DNA of 31,659 bases from Planctomycetia bacterium (GTDB taxonomy: Bacteria; Planctomycetota; UBA1135; GCA-002686595). Position numbers and translations under genes: made by a program. The notes beneath the pieces are model-generated. The model had not been told where the DNA came from. It worked only from the letters and a program-made list of their open reading frames with translations, and ran no database searches. The stretch is taken from contig SXKQ01000195.1 of the NCBI GenBank assembly GCA_005778045.1, positions 1 through 31,659 on the forward strand, written 5' to 3'. This document shows, piece after piece, positions 31,370 through 31,659 of the stretch; the first letter of the stretch is position 1; each line of letters starts with the position of its first letter.

Positions 31370-31659
31370 CTAGGACAGCCGACGACGACCGGAGTAGGCG
31401 TCGAGCAGGCTCGGCGAACGCTCGCACAGCTTGCGTGCGAGCTCGAACAACCCGAGGTCGACCTCATCGCTGACGATGCCCTCGCGGTTCTCCCCCGCCT
31501 GCCTCCTGCCGAGCAAGTCGCCCATGCCGCGCTGCGCGAGGTCCGCCTCGGCGATCTCGAAGCCATCGTCCGTGCGCTCGAGCAGCTCGAGCCGGGCCGC
31601 CGCCGAACGCTTGCCCATCAGATAGCATGCGCTCTGCGCCGGGCCGCGCCCGACGCGAC
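31370..31659 (-). CDS. recG: ATP-dependent DNA helicase RecG, C-terminal end (runs off right edge)
   Basis: About 95 residues are visible. They begin RVGRGPAQSACYLM, the helicase motif VI arginine-finger region of RecG, and continue with RLELLERTDDGFEIAEADLAQRGMGDLLGRRQAGE, which is the RecG-specific C-terminal pattern. RecG remodels replication forks and recombination intermediates. The reading frame extends beyond the window to the right, which is why no start is visible. The stop is TAG at 31370-31372. It is on the same strand as the HEAT gene, 111 bases upstream of it, and may be the end of a separate transcript. Confidence 0.95.
   Translation of the reverse strand, partial: RVGRGPAQSACYLMGKRSAAARLELLERTDDGFEIAEADLAQRGMGDLLGRRQAGENREGIVSDEVDLGLFELARKLCERSPSLLDAYSGRRRLS

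Noticed and set aside
1..31659. CRISPR arrays, tRNA/rRNA genes, insertion sequences, prophage or defence genes
   Set aside because: No regularly spaced direct repeats, no transposase or integrase motifs and no structural RNA signatures were seen; defence-like AAA+/VWA pairs here fit the Bat family better.

Overview
The window is a dense, very GC-rich bacterial chromosome segment. About 24 genes sit close together, often with 4-base start/stop overlaps, and I see no transposases, tRNAs, rRNAs or CRISPR arrays. Secreted proteins and a lipoprotein, a complete MoxR/Bat cluster of the type seen in Gram-negative and related phyla, a secreted HEAT-repeat protein and an Actinoplanes-type xylose isomerase suggest a Planctomycetota, Myxococcota or Acidobacteriota-like environmental bacterium. 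The phylum is inferred and cannot be fixed from the sequence alone.

Left part (1-6100, minus strand): the N-terminal 301 residues of a PAS-containing sensor histidine kinase run off the left edge. A coupled ABC exporter pair (ATPase and permease) lies downstream of xylB and xylA, so xylose isomerase and xylulokinase may share its transcript. A short divergent region with a 12-bp perfect palindrome separates xylA from a plus-strand glycerophosphodiester phosphodiesterase.

Middle part (6932-14300, mixed strands): a 412-base gene-free stretch with several strong hairpins precedes a two-Rossmann flavoprotein whose codon use is looser than that of its neighbours. Next come a sulfotransferase-like/class IV aminotransferase fusion (minus), a DoxX-like membrane protein (plus), elbB and a 2Fe-2S ferredoxin (minus), then a histidine phosphatase coupled to a GT-C type membrane glycosyltransferase (plus).

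Right part (14296-31659, all minus strand): read in the direction of transcription this holds the recG end (partial), a 1044-residue secreted HEAT-repeat protein, a membrane-anchored lytic transglycosylase, an MscS channel, a cytochrome b562-like periplasmic protein, moxR, a DUF58 protein, a DUF4381-like membrane protein, batA, batB, batC, batD, batE, a sirtuin and a sulfatase-fold lipoprotein that lacks the expected active-site residues. The block from the HEAT gene to the sulfatase-like gene is 15 genes with gaps of about 110 bases or less, and six consecutive junctions in the moxR/bat part are 4-base overlaps or a 1-base gap. It reads as an envelope-maintenance supercluster combining wall remodelling, osmotic release, an AAA+/VWA chaperone-like machine and surface proteins. 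This functional link is inferred from layout. The least explained items are the apparently dead sulfatase lipoprotein, the structured intergenic region before the flavoprotein, and the fusion enzyme.
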